Assembly (NCBI GenBank): GCA_903813345.2
Contig: CAIIXF020000008.1
Location: forward strand, 10,505,278-10,569,277
Source: Owenia fusiformis
Lineage: Eukaryota > Annelida > Polychaeta > Sabellida > Oweniidae
Length of the DNA: 64,000 nt
Reading direction: 5' to 3'
Below the pieces are notes generated by a model. It did no database searches, was not told the origin of the DNA, and saw only the letters and a program-made list of their open reading frames with translations. This document shows, piece by piece, positions 53,101 to 56,524 of the stretch (positions are counted from its first letter, which is position 1; each line of letters starts with the position of its first letter). Made by a program: the position numbers and the translations under genes.

Positions 53101-56055
53101 TAGAAAAGAAATTGAAAAATCGAGCCGGCATCTAAGTCCAAAAAGTCGGCAGTTTGGAAGTATTTTGGGACTCCGATATCACAAGGTAAACGAATTGGTG
53201 ATAGTTCACCATCATGCATGCAGATTATGTGAAATGCCGATCACATTTGCGGCAGATGCTTTATATTCGATTTTAATTGACGTATTTCTGAATATGATTT
53301 TGAAAAGTGAAACTGAAAGTGAAACTATCATCATCAGACATTGTATCATTTTTAATGTTCTGTCCCGTCCTGTCCCGAAAGTATCGTGTCCCGAGACCAT
53401 TTGTACCGTTCCGTACCGTACCGAAATTTTTTTGGACCGTGACACCTCTAATATATACCTTGAATTTTAGTCTGTTAGTGGAGTCTGTGTACATAGTATG
53501 TGTTTTTGAATACCTTGAAGCTTCTGAGAGCAATTCTAAACCGACCAAAATCAGTACAATTTAGTTTGATCAATATGTACATGTTCATCATGTTTTGGTA
53601 AGGTGAATCTAGGGGGAAATCAACACACCCAGGCTATTGGTTAAGTCATCAAGTGCAGTATAGTGGATAATACATGACATGCAATGGAATTAGTTTTACT
53701 TTGTTAATATTGTACTAAACTAAATCTCATTTTAGAGTGGTTGTGGAGAAATATGGAAAATGAAATTTTTGGCCAGAGAAGTAAGAAACAGCCTGCAAAA
53801 AATTGGCCTGAGAAAAAATGATATGGCTGGTTAAAATCTGGCTGGCCTGCCAAAATGTCTAGGTTAAAAAAATCCTTATTTCACGCACTGAATTGGCTAT
53901 ATTCTGATATCAAAAGAGTTATTAATTCAACAATTATTAATATGACGTGTCAACTTAATATAATAATATAGAGGTATTCGCATATTGTGTACAGTAAAAC
54001 CTGTCTAAAATCAAGACTAGTGTTAGGACGGGCTTAATGTGTTAGGGGAGGCATCAAAAGATCAATGTCTGATAGAAAACTAAATAAATCTAGTTTGGGG
54101 GGAGGGGGTCAAAGCTATTTCAGTATGCTTTCCGACAAATTTCAACATTTAAATTTTTCGCAATTTCGACTCGAAATGCCTTGGAATGGTTTAAAAATAC
54201 AGACTTTACCAGATGCCTTCTTCATCAAGATGCATGAAACATGGAATATTATGCCTATTATTGTTGGCACATGTTTTAAGAATCATAAATAAGTTATAGT
54301 ACTGGCCCCATGAAAGTCCAAATTGAGTCGCTAAAACATGTGAAAAGTCCGCGATCAACTTTCATTGTATTTAGTTTTGAGGGGGAGGGGGGGGGGTCCA
54401 ACTCAAAACTAGATTTATTTAGTTTCCTATCAGACATTGAACTTTTGATGCCTCCCCTTAAGGAAATCAATAGGATCAATGTATATTATAGATTTTATCA
54501 TACATGACCCATTATGTGCAAAATGCATGTATACCTATTGACATTCAATGTAATCAACTGTGCACCGTTACTTCAAGTTCAGCTTATCATATCAACAGTA
54601 TAACATCGAACAAGGTCATTATTGTTGCAGTGTAAATCTATAACACATTATCATGTCTGGTCTAGCCTCCAGTATATATTTTCATTTACATGTAACTGTG
54701 TACCACACTGATTGATCCTTAGGACTATTTTAAAATCATATTTAAAAAGATTCTCAAATCTAAACATGTACAAATTACATATGTTCATTAAAATGTTCAC
54801 TACCCTTTTCAATAGCTCGATTACACTTTTTTAATAAAATGCAGTTATTATAAAGGTTCTAGTCTTTGTGAATCAGGGTAACTCTCAACCGATCACATTA
54901 GGTTTACCTAGTGTCAGTACTTGCACTTAAATATAGAATTCACTTGTTTTTTAATCTTTATGATGAATAAAGGATAATATATATCTTCATCGCATTAGCA
55001 GACATAGGTCATATTTTAATGGATTTTATTTGTTAGAGGGTCATAGCGATGAAAGGAGAGAGGAAACATTATACAAAAAACATTTGATCGATTTTAATAA
55101 AAAAAGGATGTTTATTCAAAACATGCACTCCTTCAATCATAGCTAAAGCATTTTAATTTATATAAAAGTTAACAGTCAAACTGTCAACCTAATTTACCAT
55201 TCAAGTTATATAAAACGATTTTTATTTGATATAGTCCCAATGCCACTGCCAAATGACCAACGGCAGGTTATAATATCATGAATATAGGATAGTCATATTT
55301 CATATCTAAATGTTCACAAATAAATGCAGCTTTTGTCATATAAATGCCATTAATTGTTTGTTCCTTGAACCAACTTATGCATATTTGATTAATCAGATAT
55401 AGCTATAATCCCATTGCAATGTGATTATATGTTACACTATCGATGTTGGTTTAATGATCTCAATCATCAGATTGTTTTAAAACTTATTTTACCACCTCGG
55501 ATTGAACATGAATTCATGATGCCAGAAAATGCAGCAGAATGATCACAAAGCAAATTGTATGAGCATTGAGATAAATGGGATCATGGACTCGATATGATCC
55601 AAGGATTATTAGGGATTACCCATTACCCCTGGATCATATTAATTTCAATCTTGATTTATAGTGCAGTGCTCTGCATTTATTTCATAAATTCCCTGTAAAA
55701 CTAAGCAGGAAATAAGGGCGCTACGTTGAACTTCGATGATGCGGTTACTTTCGTCATGGGGCTATTTCTACATTGGCTTATTAATTTCAATCTACGCAGT
55801 CTGCCATGTTTGTCCTTTGAAAATTTTAATAATAAACACCAAAATTAAAATTATAGGGCATGGTCAAAATAACCCCATGGTCGAAGAAGCCCCATGGTGA
55901 AGTAACTCAACATGTTGAAGTTTGACAAAGTCAACAGAGTACCGCTAGTCTAATGATCTTGTTGTACTTACCCTGTCTGACAAAGGTATGGGTTTACTCT
56001 TCCGCTTCAAGCTAGGTGAACGCAACACCTTCCTTGGGTTAGGTACTACATTCAT
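1..56055 (-). CDS. MAPKBP1: MAPKBP1/WDR62-type WD40 scaffold protein, spliced, 27 coding exons, 3' end outside window
   Basis: Whole-gene entry; exons are listed separately. Joining 27 minus-strand exons at GT/AG sites gives 4374 nt with no stop, and every junction keeps phase. The product starts [20 protein letters not shown]. It carries WD40 repeats over about residues 29-720, including [72 protein letters not shown] and [16 protein letters not shown]. These match the order and wording of vertebrate MAPKBP1 and WDR62. The tail is acidic and Ser-rich with family blocks [13 protein letters not shown] and [12 protein letters not shown]. Family knowledge: the vertebrate proteins scaffold JNK pathway kinases, and WDR62 acts at spindle poles. 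Invertebrates usually have one co-orthologue, so the choice of symbol is nominal. The human proteins are about 1500 aa, so only the extreme C-terminus should be missing. TRMT5 lies upstream on the same strand. Confidence 0.93.
719..1361. repeat. Fold-back element with ~115-bp inverted arms
   Basis: Arms at 719-833 and 1246-1361 are near-identical inverted copies. Both carry AAAGGTGGATTGGATCGAGT, then a GGATTCATGTAAAAGG block, and end inward with GATCTCCCT. The 412-bp spacer has no reading frame of note. It lies in intron 26 of the main gene. No transposase is seen, so this is a non-autonomous fold-back DNA element. I could not fix a target-site duplication. Confidence 0.8.
2039..2682 (+). repeat. 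Composite copy of the GTCACCAC hairpin family with internal tandem array
   Basis: The left end (AAGGCATTAACATGACAAAA then TGTCACCACC) and the right end (TTGTTACAGACGCCG to GTGGTGACATAATAA) match the short family copies elsewhere in the window. Between them are about four units of 120-150 bp, marked by GATGATTTTGAAAA near 2129, 2277, 2408 and 2530 and by repeats of TTGACCTTGAGAAGGTCATT. It lies in intron 26 and reads antisense to the gene. Confidence 0.75.
2873..3100 (-). CDS. MAPKBP1: MAPKBP1/WDR62 coding exon 26
   Basis: The acceptor is ATGTAG just above 3100. The exon gives residues 1176-1252, Ser-rich, including [20 protein letters not shown] and [17 protein letters not shown]. The frame fits both neighbours. 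The donor GTAGCT below 2873 is weak: the open frame runs on past it, so the exact 3' boundary could differ, although this donor is the one that keeps phase with exon 27. Confidence 0.78.
3661..4399. mobile_element. Non-autonomous DNA transposon with GGTGTCCCAAAA ends
   Basis: The left end GGTGTCCCAAAACAAAGTGA is mirrored at the right by the reverse complement of GGTGTCCCAAAAAAGTGAAC. AT-rich ATAT sequence flanks both ends. The termini resemble mariner-type ends, which often begin near GGGTGTCCC. The interior has no intact transposase. It lies in intron 25. Confidence 0.55.
4614..4733. repeat. 30-bp minisatellite, four copies
   Basis: The unit AAAAGGTATACCACTTGTA plus a variable TACTTGTACAC or TATGTGTACAC-like tail repeats exactly every 30 bp from 4614. 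The unit length is divisible by three, so it stays open on both strands, which explains the small spurious frames here. Intron 25. Confidence 0.9.
4843..4932. mobile_element. Possible 90-bp mariner-type MITE remnant
   Basis: CAGGGTG at 4843 and CACCCTG at 4926-4932 form a 7-bp inverted pair, each flanked by TA. The TATACAGGGTGGCACAAAAA start resembles mariner termini. The inverted pair is short, so this is tentative. Confidence 0.35.
5076..5169 (-). CDS. MAPKBP1: MAPKBP1/WDR62 coding exon 25
   Basis: The acceptor TTTCAG precedes 5169 and the donor GTAATT follows 5076. It gives residues 1145-1176, [20 protein letters not shown] then [11 protein letters not shown]. It starts in phase 0 and ends one base into a codon, matching exon 26. 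No known domain is visible. Confidence 0.82.
5514..5564 (-). CDS. MAPKBP1: MAPKBP1/WDR62 coding exon 24, 51 nt, probable cassette exon
   Basis: GTTACAG precedes 5564 and GTAAGA follows 5514. It encodes 17 residues, [17 protein letters not shown]. Both boundaries are phase 0, so including or skipping it keeps the frame. Exons 23 and 25 join equally well without it, so transcript evidence is needed to say whether it is constitutive. Confidence 0.68.
6554..6619 (-). CDS. MAPKBP1: MAPKBP1/WDR62 coding exon 23, charged helix
   Basis: The acceptor TTTGCAG precedes 6619 and the donor GTAAGT follows 6554. It encodes 22 residues, about 1106-1127, starting [20 protein letters not shown]. The Ala/Glu/Arg pattern predicts a short single helix or coiled-coil segment in an otherwise disordered tail. 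Confidence 0.87.
6861..6900 (-). CDS. MAPKBP1: MAPKBP1/WDR62 coding exon 22
   Basis: The acceptor TTTCCAG precedes 6900 and the donor GTACGA follows 6861. It completes a split Arg codon and encodes [13 protein letters not shown] (residues 1092-1105). At 40 nt it is one of several very small exons in the tail. The donor is less canonical, but the frame fits both sides. Confidence 0.82.
6958..7171. repeat. Degenerate copy of the ACAGTRAAACCTGT MITE family
   Basis: Repeated GAGGTGTTCACAT and GTGTTCACTAGG motifs end in AAACTAGTTTTACTGTA, the right terminus seen in the better copies at 28582, 43010 and 51420. The left terminus is lost. Intron 21. Confidence 0.5.
7820..7994. repeat. ~49-bp tandem repeat abutting a splice donor
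   Basis: Motif CAGGGGYCCGTTTCT recurs near 7834, 7884, 7931 and 7980, separated by ATTATTACAACATA-type sequence. The last unit runs to within a few bases of the exon 21 donor, so the donor's intronic side is repeat-derived sequence. Confidence 0.75.
7998..8042 (-). CDS. MAPKBP1: MAPKBP1/WDR62 coding exon 21
   Basis: A TTTTTCCAG acceptor precedes 8042 and a GTAAGA donor follows 7998. The 45-nt exon gives [14 protein letters not shown] (residues 1077-1092) with split codons at both ends that fit exons 20 and 22. Confidence 0.83.
8887..9919 (+). mobile_element. Mariner relic with perfect 27-bp inverted ends and TA flanks
   Basis: CGAGGGGGGATTCATAAGTA begins at 8887 and its complement ends at 9919; 27 bp match perfectly and TA flanks both sides. 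An ORF at 9297 (54 codons, too short to stand out) reads [15 protein letters not shown] then [16 protein letters not shown]. That is the helix-turn-helix N-terminus of mariner transposases. Downstream frames are broken and the DDD/DD34D core is missing or unrecognisable. The intact ends beside a dead ORF suggest trans-mobilisation or recent decay. Intron 20. Confidence 0.88.
10487..11533 (-). mobile_element. Mariner relic with ~230-bp inverted ends
   Basis: CGAGGGTTGATCCAAAAGTT begins at 10487, its complement ends at 11533, and TA flanks both sides. Homology between the arms continues for about 230 bp at high identity, far longer than normal mariner ends. The minus-strand interior resembles a mariner C-terminus: [19 protein letters not shown], then a frameshift, then [19 protein letters not shown] and RASRYTKCI. 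The first half of the transposase is absent, as if replaced by an inverted copy of the other end. Intron 20. Confidence 0.85.
11820..11980 (-). CDS. MAPKBP1: MAPKBP1/WDR62 coding exon 20
   Basis: TATTTCAG precedes 11980 and GTATGT follows 11820. Residues 1024-1077 begin [18 protein letters not shown] and include [17 protein letters not shown]. The FL..(N/H)FE.L and LSIS..FLS blocks are conserved in vertebrate MAPKBP1/WDR62 tails, which anchors this exon to the family rather than to chance. Confidence 0.92.
12161..12296 (+). repeat. GTCACCAC hairpin-family repeat copy
   Basis: Starts AAGGCATTAACATGCAAAAT then GTCACCACATGCCATTTGTT. The 3' hairpin is decayed (CCAATGGTGACAAATAA). Plus orientation, antisense to the gene. 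Intron 19. Confidence 0.75.
12490..12585 (-). repeat. tRNA-like sequence, probable SINE head or tRNA pseudogene
   Basis: The minus strand reads GTCGAGTTGGCCGAGAGGGC, an A-box-like start of Leu/Ser tRNA type, and about 60 bases on GAGGTTGCGAGTTCAAGACG, a B-box-like TPsiC arm. The acceptor stem does not pair well and there is no clear anticodon stem, so I do not call a working tRNA. It ends 41 bp from the exon 19 donor. Confidence 0.6.
12626..12726 (-). CDS. MAPKBP1: MAPKBP1/WDR62 coding exon 19
   Basis: GCTTTAG precedes 12726 and GTAATG follows 12626. Residues 990-1023 are strongly acidic: [20 protein letters not shown] then [14 protein letters not shown]. Two Ser/Thr-Pro sites (MSPG, NTPM, GTPG region) could be proline-directed kinase sites; that is inference from the family's link to JNK. 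Confidence 0.9.
13086..13155. repeat. 20-bp tandem repeat, three copies
   Basis: TTATTCAACCCCATTACGAC repeats three times with small changes, followed by a partial unit. Intron 18. Confidence 0.8.
13903..13917 (-). CDS. MAPKBP1: MAPKBP1/WDR62 coding exon 18, 15-nt microexon
   Basis: Sequence GATGGTTCAGGAGAG sits between a TATACAG acceptor and a GTAAGTTT donor. Exon 17 ends one base into a codon and exon 19 starts with the last two, so the microexon inserts five residues (GWFRR) without changing frame. Skipping it also keeps frame. The strong sites and exact phase fit support it; cDNA would settle it. Confidence 0.72.
14129..14193 (-). CDS. MAPKBP1: MAPKBP1/WDR62 coding exon 17 with tandem TAGTAG acceptor
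   Basis: Encodes N(S)[15 protein letters not shown] then KNDDG, residues about 963-985. The acceptor is TTTTAGTAG: cutting after the first or second TAG is equally in frame and differs by one Ser. The donor is GTGAGT below 14129. The first TTAG was used for these coordinates; the alternative start is 14190. Confidence 0.8.
14432..14556 (-). CDS. MAPKBP1: MAPKBP1/WDR62 coding exon 16
   Basis: TCTTTCAG precedes 14556 and GTGAGT follows 14432. Residues 922-963 include [20 protein letters not shown] and [18 protein letters not shown], an acidic stretch followed by a YYPPS block. Intron 15 upstream holds the nested TRIM gene. Confidence 0.9.
14589..14736 (+). repeat. GTCACCAC hairpin-family repeat copy
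   Basis: Starts AAGGCATTAACATACAAAAT, then ATCACCGCATGCCATTTGTT, and ends TATCACCACTTCTAGTGGTA. It begins 33 bp upstream of exon 16's acceptor, antisense to the gene. Confidence 0.75.
15088..15093 (-). terminator. Candidate poly(A) signal of the nested TRIM gene
   Basis: AATAAA on the minus strand, about 300 bp after the TRIM stop codon. Placement is reasonable for a 3' UTR, but the hexamer is common in AT-rich DNA. Confidence 0.35.
15395..17350 (-). CDS. TRIM-NHL-like RING E3 ligase gene nested in intron 15, interrupted by in-frame TGA
   Basis: Single-exon frame of 651 codons plus stop. The start [10 protein letters not shown] at 17350 is preferred because the RING begins 16 residues later; an upstream Met exists at 17434. 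The RING is C3HC4 (C17, C20, C32, H34, C37, C40, C56, C59). B-box 1 follows at C99-H136 and B-box 2 at C163-H193. A coiled-coil-like region covers about 200-300. The C-terminus has NHL-type beta-propeller sequence ([20 protein letters not shown]). Family role: ubiquitin ligases in innate immunity, translation control or development, depending on clade. Codon 453 (15992-15994) is TGA; the same frame continues with [17 protein letters not shown], clearly propeller sequence, so one base change explains it. It is either a pseudogene, a null allele or a sequence error. It lies in the same orientation as the host gene. Confidence 0.82.
17434..19151. other. 5' flank of the TRIM gene / rest of intron 15
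   Basis: No exon or ORF seen. It holds a 27-bp duplication (GCATAGCTGGTTATGTTGAC) at about 17678-17735 and short poly-G near 18055. The TRIM promoter must lie here or overlap the host transcript; I see no clear core promoter. Confidence 0.5.
19152..19268 (-). CDS. MAPKBP1: MAPKBP1/WDR62 coding exon 15
   Basis: CTTTCAG precedes 19268 and GTAAGT follows 19152. Residues 883-921: [20 protein letters not shown] then [19 protein letters not shown]. It is acidic, then a short amphipathic segment. Both boundaries are phase 0. Confidence 0.9.
19356..19420. repeat. GACA microsatellite followed by short hairpin
   Basis: (GACA)n with one GACG runs from about 19358 to 19388. AGCTCAC-CGT-GTGAGCT at 19404-19420 forms a 7-bp stem. 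The order microsatellite then terminal hairpin matches the ends of the larger array elements in this window, so this may be the right end of another such element. Intron 14. Confidence 0.55.
19627..19715 (-). CDS. MAPKBP1: MAPKBP1/WDR62 coding exon 14
   Basis: CTTGTAG precedes 19715 and GTAAGT follows 19627. Residues 853-882: [20 protein letters not shown] then [11 protein letters not shown] basic start and the [14 protein letters not shown] block suggest a conserved motif in the post-propeller region. Confidence 0.88.
19871..20002 (+). repeat. GTCACCAC hairpin-family repeat copy
   Basis: Starts AAGGCATGAACATGCAAAAT and keeps GCCGATTGCCAACTACCGAA-type middle sequence. The end is CACCACTTGTGGTGATTACA. 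Intron 13, antisense. Confidence 0.75.
20150..20303 (-). CDS. MAPKBP1: MAPKBP1/WDR62 coding exon 13
   Basis: ATTCAG precedes 20303 and GTATGT follows 20150. Residues 802-853 include [20 protein letters not shown] and [12 protein letters not shown]. The GxWAxR motif corresponds to the GRWAERAGQ region after the propeller in vertebrate MAPKBP1. Confidence 0.9.
20334..20453 (+). repeat. GTCACCAC hairpin-family repeat copy
   Basis: Starts AAGGCATTAACATGCAAAAT then GTCACCACCTGCCATTTTGT. The right end is decayed (AACACTTAGTGTGGTGAAAT). It starts 31 bp from exon 13. Antisense. Confidence 0.78.
20554..20728 (-). CDS. MAPKBP1: MAPKBP1/WDR62 coding exon 12
   Basis: ACTTACAG precedes 20728 and GTAACC follows 20554. 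Residues 743-801: [20 protein letters not shown], a proline-rich middle, then [14 protein letters not shown]. The LP.WAK motif is a family hallmark just after the WD40 region (human LPLWAKR). Confidence 0.93.
21384..21488 (-). CDS. MAPKBP1: MAPKBP1/WDR62 coding exon 11, last WD40 strand
   Basis: TTCATAG precedes 21488 and GTATGT follows 21384. Residues 708-743 begin [20 protein letters not shown], the last propeller strand and exit seen in MAPKBP1/WDR62 (CVF.W.L.PEITN.M). The frame continues into exon 12. Confidence 0.93.
21551..23205 (+). repeat. Pearl-like composite element: ~160-bp tandem core, GACA/GACG microsatellite, hairpin end
   Basis: The left end is ACAAAATGTCCCCACC and the right end GTGGTGGGGACATAA. 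A core unit of about 160 bp, marked by AGACAAGACTTTACAGAC, recurs near 21601, 21763, 21915, 22085, 22245, 22408 and 22570; each contains AAAATGGCTGCCTTGACATT. A diverged part follows to 23090, then GACA/GACG microsatellite at 23094-23162 and a hairpin (CCCCAC-ACTAT-GTGG). The order of parts and core size match the pearl family known from bivalves. It fills most of intron 10. Confidence 0.82.
23293..23430 (+). repeat. GTCACCAC hairpin-family repeat copy
   Basis: Starts AAGGCATTAATATGACAAAA then TGTCACCACTCGTTAAGTTA. The middle is TTGTTACAGAAGCTGAA and the end TTGTCACCACTTTTGGTAAA. It stops 21 bp from exon 10's donor. Antisense. Confidence 0.8.
23452..23703 (-). CDS. MAPKBP1: MAPKBP1/WDR62 coding exon 10, WD40 repeats
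   Basis: CGTTTTAG precedes 23703 and GTAAGT follows 23452. Residues 624-708 include [40 protein letters not shown] and [20 protein letters not shown]. Human MAPKBP1 reads nearly the same ([30 protein letters not shown]). Confidence 0.96.
23879..23957. repeat. Short degenerate ACAGTRAAACCTGT MITE copy
   Basis: TACAGTGGAATCTGAAC at the left and AAACAGGTTTTACGATA at the right, with GATCTGAACACTTTTGG inside. Internally deleted relative to the ~165-bp copies. Intron 9. Confidence 0.5.
24042..24160 (-). CDS. MAPKBP1: MAPKBP1/WDR62 coding exon 9
   Basis: ACTTTCAG precedes 24160 and GTAGGT follows 24042. Residues 585-624: [20 protein letters not shown] then [16 protein letters not shown]. The TLYDMDID and ACQDR(N/K) blocks are family signatures of the second propeller. 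Confidence 0.95.
24366..24460 (+). repeat. Partial GTCACCAC hairpin-family repeat copy
   Basis: Only the right two thirds are clear: CTTGTTACAGATGCGAAACA, then GTGGAGACCATAACAATATA and TGTAATGACATAATAAA. The left end is diverged. Intron 8, antisense. Confidence 0.6.
24635..24923 (-). CDS. MAPKBP1: MAPKBP1/WDR62 coding exon 8, WD40 repeats
   Basis: TTCTACAG precedes 24923 and GTAAAA follows 24635. Residues 488-584 include [40 protein letters not shown] and [19 protein letters not shown]. Very close to vertebrate MAPKBP1/WDR62 ([22 protein letters not shown]). Confidence 0.96.
25032..25210 (-). CDS. MAPKBP1: MAPKBP1/WDR62 coding exon 7
   Basis: TATTAG precedes 25210 and GTATGA follows 25032. 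Residues 429-488: [20 protein letters not shown], an Ala/Asp/Thr spacer, then [20 protein letters not shown]. The GVR...SP.GQ.LASGDR block marks the start of the second propeller in this family. Confidence 0.95.
25634..25777 (-). CDS. MAPKBP1: MAPKBP1/WDR62 coding exon 6
   Basis: TATTCCAG precedes 25777 and GTAAGG follows 25634. Residues 381-428 contain [20 protein letters not shown] then RRNIYSN. WD40 signature with phase 0 ends. Confidence 0.94.
25799..25907 (+). repeat. GTCACCAC hairpin-family repeat copy
   Basis: Starts AAGCCATTAACATGCAAAAG, then AATGTCACCACTTGCCATTT; the right hairpin is lost. It begins 22 bp upstream of exon 6's acceptor. Antisense. Confidence 0.7.
26140..26889 (-). 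CDS. MAPKBP1: MAPKBP1/WDR62 coding exon 5, core of first propeller
   Basis: The largest WD40 exon (250 residues, 131-380). ATTTCCAG precedes 26889 and GTGAGT follows 26140. It contains [82 protein letters not shown] and [20 protein letters not shown]. Each has a direct counterpart in vertebrate MAPKBP1/WDR62, in the same order. Confidence 0.97.
27158..27250 (-). CDS. MAPKBP1: MAPKBP1/WDR62 coding exon 4
   Basis: AATTCCAG precedes 27250 and GTGAGA follows 27158. Residues 100-130: [20 protein letters not shown] then [14 protein letters not shown]40 repeat with GH and WD dipeptides. Phase 0 at both ends. Confidence 0.95.
27437..27557 (-). CDS. MAPKBP1: MAPKBP1/WDR62 coding exon 3
   Basis: CTTTCAG precedes 27557 and GTAAGA follows 27437. 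Residues 59-99: [20 protein letters not shown] then [20 protein letters not shown]. Human: [22 protein letters not shown], so the family assignment is firm. Confidence 0.96.
28582..28755. mobile_element. ACAGTRAAACCTGT MITE, near-complete
   Basis: GCAGTGAAACCTGTATATCT at the left and ACAGGTTTTACTGTA at the right are inverted. The interior carries GAACACCTCTCTAAATGTGA. Same family as 43010-43170 and 51420-51581. The ends with TA suggest a Tc1/mariner-type MITE. Confidence 0.72.
31745..31850 (+). repeat. GTCACCAC hairpin-family repeat copy
   Basis: Starts AAGGCATTAACATACAAAAT then ATCACCACCTGCCATTTGTT. The right end is diverged (TTCACAAACAAATTTAAGAG). Antisense to the host gene. Confidence 0.65.
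36870..37020. repeat. Degenerate ACAGTRAAACCTGT MITE copy
   Basis: TACAGTATAACCTATACAAG at the left and AGAGGTTTCGCTGTTA at the right. The middle (ACTGTTAAACCAGTATATTC) is also found beside the copy at 28582, so the two share more than the MITE itself. Confidence 0.5.
37418..37626. mobile_element. 209-bp CAGTGATC MITE with CTCTA target duplication (array-free form)
   Basis: CAGTGATCTCCCCCGCATTG at the left, GATCACTG at the right, and a perfect 5-bp duplication CTCTA at 37413-37417 and 37627-37631. The left half matches the right end of the element at 45940-48500 in inverse orientation. Its right half matches that element's left end. It therefore shows the same element without the tandem array. 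A 5-bp duplication with CAG ends fits the hAT group. Confidence 0.87.
38291..38381 (+). repeat. Decayed GTCACCAC hairpin-family repeat fragment
   Basis: ATTGCCATTGAACTTCAAAC, then ACTTTGAGACTATAGCAATA and CGTCACCGCTTGTGGAAG. Only partial matches remain. Antisense. Confidence 0.45.
42777..42962. repeat. CCAA/CCAATCAA minisatellite
   Basis: About 185 bp of CCAACCAACCAATCAA-type units with AGCAAATCGACAAA interruptions. It leaves a spurious Trp/Leu-rich frame on the minus strand. Confidence 0.92.
43010..43170. mobile_element. ACAGTRAAACCTGT MITE copy
   Basis: TACAGTAAAACCTTTGTATA at the left and AGACAGGTTTTACTTTA at the right, with GTGAACACC and GTGTTCAAT inside. Confidence 0.68.
43920..44621. 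mobile_element. 702-bp non-autonomous hAT element with 8-bp target duplication
   Basis: Ends TAGGGATGGGACGG and the complement of TAGGGGTGGGACGG; GTGAAAAC occurs at 43912-43919 and again at 44622-44629. Inside the left end is a CGGTTCGGTTCGGTT repeat, and inside the right end ATCCGAAAAnnGATCCGAAA. An 8-bp duplication and TAGGG ends are typical of hAT. No transposase frame. Confidence 0.88.
44780..45690. promoter_or_regulatory. Promoter-like stretch inside intron 2 (NRF1-like and YY1-like motifs)
   Basis: Less AT-rich than its surroundings. It contains ATGGCGGCCAAT at 44852 (a YY1-like motif overlapping CCAAT), ACGCATGCGC at 45301 and GCGCATGCGC at 45353 (NRF1-like), plus CCAATAACG near 45330. 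A 24-codon plus-strand ORF starts in the first motif (44852-44926: [19 protein letters not shown]...). It could be an internal promoter, a plus-strand transcript start, or part of an unrecognised transposon. Confidence 0.4.
45940..48500. mobile_element. 2561-bp CAGTGATC element carrying nested tandem arrays and microsatellites
   Basis: Ends CAGTGATCTCCC (left) and its complement (right); perfect 5-bp duplication TTATC at 45935-45939 and 48501-48505. Inside are ten units of about 135-155 bp marked by GCCTTCTACCAAAAGTG (from about 46100 to 47740), in two blocks of five. The blocks are halves of a ~1.04-kb duplication (AGAACAACGGCAACGCCAAA at 46012 and 47054). Next come two ~160-bp units of ACGG/ACGT microsatellite plus GAGGCGTTCCCTATATCCCT (48126-48365). 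The outer ~75 bp (left) and ~135 bp (right) match the 209-bp element at 37418. Confidence 0.9.
50463..50554 (-). CDS. MAPKBP1: MAPKBP1/WDR62 coding exon 2
   Basis: TATTTCAG precedes 50554 and GTAAGT follows 50463. Residues 29-59: [20 protein letters not shown] then [11 protein letters not shown]. Human: VTLEKVLGLT...LTCDP.TG.VAYLAG. It is isolated by 22.9 kb from exon 3 but the phase fits exactly. Confidence 0.95.
51420..51581. mobile_element. ACAGTRAAACCTGT MITE, best-preserved copy
   Basis: TACAGTAAAACCTGTTTATT at the left; ATACAGGTTTCACTGTA at the right. Interior has AAGTGTTCACATTGAGAGGT. 162 bp including the TA ends. Intron 1. Confidence 0.78.
52730..53890. mobile_element. 1161-bp CAGTGCGYGAAATA element with 5-bp duplication and hAT-like BED remnant
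   Basis: CAGTGCGCGAAATA starts at 52730 and its complement (CAGTGCGTGAAATA) ends at 53890; AATTG occurs at 52725-52729 and 53891-53895. Plus-strand frames near 53140-53260 read [11 protein letters not shown] and, after a frameshift, [14 protein letters not shown]. The W..F and CxxC pattern is that of a BED zinc finger, common in hAT transposases. At 53360-53455 CCGTACCGTACCG and GGTGTCACGG-type sequence looks like the end of another hAT element, perhaps nested. Confidence 0.8.
53993..54041. repeat. Left fragment of ACAGTRAAACCTGT MITE, cut by the next element
   Basis: TACAGTAAAACCTGTCTAAA matches the MITE left end. The Harbinger-like element begins at 54045 and no right end follows it. Confidence 0.5.
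54045..54457. mobile_element. 413-bp PIF/Harbinger-like MITE with TTA duplication
   Basis: GGGGAGGCATCAAAAGATCA at the left and its near-complement at the right give inverted ends of about 65 bp. TTA flanks both sides (54042-54044, 54458-54460). A three-base TTA/TWA duplication is the PIF/Harbinger hallmark. The short frames inside mirror each other because of the inverted ends. Intron 1. Confidence 0.85.
55972..56055 (-). CDS. MAPKBP1: MAPKBP1/WDR62 coding exon 1 (start codon)
   Basis: ATG at 56055 with an in-frame TAA 24 nt upstream. 28 residues, [20 protein letters not shown] then KPIPLSDR, basic like the N-termini of vertebrate homologues. The donor is GTAAGT below 55972. The exon extends upstream as 5' UTR to an acceptor CTTTTTCAG at about 56289. 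Confidence 0.92.
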
Positions 56056-56288
56056 TGCAATGTCCTTAGGTTGATTTTAAATTCTTCAGTAGCTCAATAT
56101 TTTGCCTAATAAGGTAAGGATCATTTCATGAATACTCCCTTGCTCTTGAGAATGGAATCGTAATGCCACATATAAGGCAAGACAGTATGCAAATCCAAAC
56201 TATATGTAGTTGTCTCCGTCAATCAAGTTTAAGATATGATCAAGAACTAGCTACATTTTAAAGATTAATCCATTGTGACTGTATGTAC
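56056..56288 (-). other. MAPKBP1: Predicted 5' UTR part of coding exon 1
   Basis: TTTCTTTTTCAG ends at 56289, giving an acceptor. A matching upstream donor (AACTTTGAAAA|GTAAGT) ends at 56524, so a noncoding first exon probably lies at and above 56524. Confidence 0.6.
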
Positions 56289-56524
56289 CTGAAAAAGAAA
56301 ATATTCAAACTCAAAAACTGAAAAAGTTGAGAAAATAAAAATTTCCAAATTTTTACTCTCAATAAAACACATTTTTCTACATTATTCGGAGGTTGATTAT
56401 GAAACTATTTAGTTTAAAATCATCTTTGAATATACTTTGATGATAAGACATGAACAATATTACGTAGATGAAATCAGTGTTCGAATATTAATGAATTGAA
56501 AAAACATACGGTGAAGAACTTACT

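Noticed and set aside
53078-53470. 130-residue plus-strand open frame
   Set aside because: Inside the 52730-53890 element; a frameshifted transposase remnant, not a host gene.
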